From Streptomyces hiroshimensis (GTDB taxonomy: Bacteria; Actinomycetota; Actinomycetes; Streptomycetales; Streptomycetaceae): a DNA stretch of 64,000 bases. Shown piece by piece: positions 62,868 through 64,000 of this stretch. Made by a program: the position numbers and the translations under genes. Below the pieces are notes generated by a model. The model searched no databases. It had not been told where the DNA came from and saw only the letters and a program-made list of their open reading frames with translations. Within the stretch, counting starts at the first letter, position 1, and each line of letters starts with the position of its first letter. The stretch spans positions 398,110 through 462,109 of the forward strand of contig NZ_BMUT01000002.1 of the NCBI RefSeq assembly GCF_014650335.1, read 5' to 3'.

Positions 62868-63968
62868 ATGACGAACCCGTCCACCGGGGCCTACCAGTCC
62901 CGAGGCCGCCGCCGTTCCCACCGCGCCCGACGCTGGGTCATCGCGGTGGCGTCCGTAGCCACGCTCGGGCTGATCGCCTGGCCCGTGATGAGCTACTACG
63001 AGATACCGCCCTTCACGGACAAGGGCGATCCCGTCAGCTACGGCCAGGCCGGCGGCGGCACCGGCGGGAAGGGCGCCGACGCGAAGACCCTGATGCCCAC
63101 GGGACCGCAGGCGTCCTTCAAGAACGCCAAGACGCTCGCCGACGGCACCCACGTCAGCGTCGTCACGCTGGACGGCAAGAAGTCCGGGTTCAAGGGCAAG
63201 GTGTGGGTGTGGGCGCCCAAGGAGTACACCGACGACCCGAAGTTCGCCTCCAGCGGCTTCCCCGTCATGATCGCCCTGCCCGGCGGCCCCGGGAACGACA
63301 GCAACTACTGGGCGTTCGGCGAGTTCGGCCCGGACAAGCTCTCGCTGGAGAAGAGCGTCTCCAAGTGGTACCAGGAGGGCAAGAGCAAGCCGTTCCTGCT
63401 GGCCATGCCGATCCTCAACCCCGGCCCGGACGACAAGGGCATCTACTGGGACGCCAGTGACATCCCCGGCCAGGCGAAGATGGGCACCTGGCTGACCGAG
63501 GACGTCCCGGACCTGATGAAGGCCAACTTCCGCACGATCAAGTCCCGCGACGGCTGGAGCTACATGGGCTCCTCCACCGGTGGCTTCGCGAGCCTGAAGT
63601 CCGTGCTGAAGCACCCCGACAAGTTCAAGACCGCGATCGCCAACGGCCCGGACATCGTGCCCGACTCGCCGCTGTGGCGGGGCCACGAGAAGGAGAAGGC
63701 GGAGAACAACCCCGAGGTGCTGGCCAAGCAGCTGGCGGCCACCAAGGGGCCGGACGTCTACATCGCCTTCCAGTACGGCTCCAAAGAGAACGCCAAGATG
63801 ATCGCCGACGTCAAGAAGTTCACCGCCACCTACGGCAAGGGCCCGGTCCACACCAAGACCTGGGAGATACCCGGCGGCACCCACAACGGCGCCACCTACC
63901 TCAAGAACATGGAAGAGCCCATGAAGTGGATCGGCGACCAGATGGAGGGGCCGACGCCCTCCTCCTGA
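62868..63968 (+). CDS. Membrane-anchored esterase-like alpha/beta hydrolase
   Basis: 366 residues. A basic N-terminus and one helix (about residues 22-44, WVIAVASVATLGLIAWPVM) anchor it outside the membrane; an Esterase-D/antigen-85-like fold follows with the nucleophile motif YMGSSTGGF, an Asp in the DIVPDS region, and His in PGGTHNGATY. Antigen-85 relatives are mycolyltransferases; in Streptomyces such proteins are esterases of unclear substrate. The ATG has CCGGAG 7 bases upstream; the frame extends upstream, but family length supports this start. Confidence 0.88.
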   Translation: MTNPSTGAYQSRGRRRSHRARRWVIAVASVATLGLIAWPVMSYYEIPPFTDKGDPVSYGQAGGGTGGKGADAKTLMPTGPQASFKNAKTLADGTHVSVVTLDGKKSGFKGKVWVWAPKEYTDDPKFASSGFPVMIALPGGPGNDSNYWAFGEFGPDKLSLEKSVSKWYQEGKSKPFLLAMPILNPGPDDKGIYWDASDIPGQAKMGTWLTEDVPDLMKANFRTIKSRDGWSYMGSSTGGFASLKSVLKHPDKFKTAIANGPDIVPDSPLWRGHEKEKAENNPEVLAKQLAATKGPDVYIAFQYGSKENAKMIADVKKFTATYGKGPVHTKTWEIPGGTHNGATYLKNMEEPMKWIGDQMEGPTPSS

Positions 63969-64000
63969 TCACCCTTCTTACGGATCTCACACGCGGAGGG

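Overview
The window is chromosomal DNA of a very GC-rich actinomycete, almost certainly Streptomyces or a close relative. The evidence is codon bias with G/C in nearly every third position, many GTG starts, 4-base stop/start overlaps, actinomycete-type families (XRE-DUF5753 with DUF397, DUF3097, NuoF-ferredoxin fusion, sedolisin, copper radical oxidase) and a gene order that I recall as conserved in Streptomyces (proA, nadD, LCP-like, rsfS, phosphatase, tRNA-Ala, leuS, comEA-comEC, holA, rpsT, lepA, hemW, hrcA-dnaJ, rsmE, phoH-ybeY-CBS). No rRNA, CRISPR, transposase or prophage gene was seen.

Layout. 1-8.4 kb: 3' part of proA, two related membrane proteins, an M48 protease, two very small membrane proteins, nadD, an LCP/LytR_C protein, rsfS and a histidine phosphatase. 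8.5-12.5 kb: two identical tRNA-Ala(GGC) genes flank a zinc-ribbon protein, a multicopper oxidase and a GT87 mannosyltransferase-like protein. 12.6-16.6 kb: NuoF-like oxidoreductase and a secreted sedolisin. 16.7-19.8 kb: leuS behind a leader peptide with three adjacent Leu codons and an attenuator-like terminator. 19.9-30.4 kb: a coiled-coil membrane protein, DegV, ComEA-ComEC, arylamine N-acetyltransferase, holA, rpsT, lepA. 30.5-40 kb: acyl-CoA ligase, hemW, DUF3097, a metallo-hydrolase, CIRCE-hrcA-dnaJ, nitronate monooxygenase and rsmE.

40.1-55 kb reads as an accessory block set between rsmE and the HIT/RNase Z genes: LuxR regulator, a structured 580-bp stretch with two candidate tiny ORFs, XRE-DUF397 with an altered ATPase-like neighbour, AraC/DJ-1 regulator, then a tightly coupled four-gene operon (processive GT2, GT39, GtrA, secreted copper radical oxidase), a lipoprotein and an AAA ATPase/TPR pair. 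55-64 kb returns to housekeeping genes (HIT, RNase Z, phoH-ybeY-CBS) interspersed with a secreted HAD phosphatase, a GH4 glycosidase and a PfkB sugar kinase, and ends with a membrane-anchored esterase.

The two most interesting items are the apparent leucine attenuator of leuS, whose leader peptide seems to start at the 5' end of the mRNA, and the GT2-GT39-GtrA-radical oxidase operon, which resembles in composition the known CslA/GlxA glycan system but has extra lipid-linked sugar genes. Secondary themes are many genes with a -10-like box only 6-8 bases before the start codon (leaderless transcripts), and many short tandem repeats, both between genes (13, 16 and 19 bp units) and as 15-bp units that encode extra C-terminal tails.
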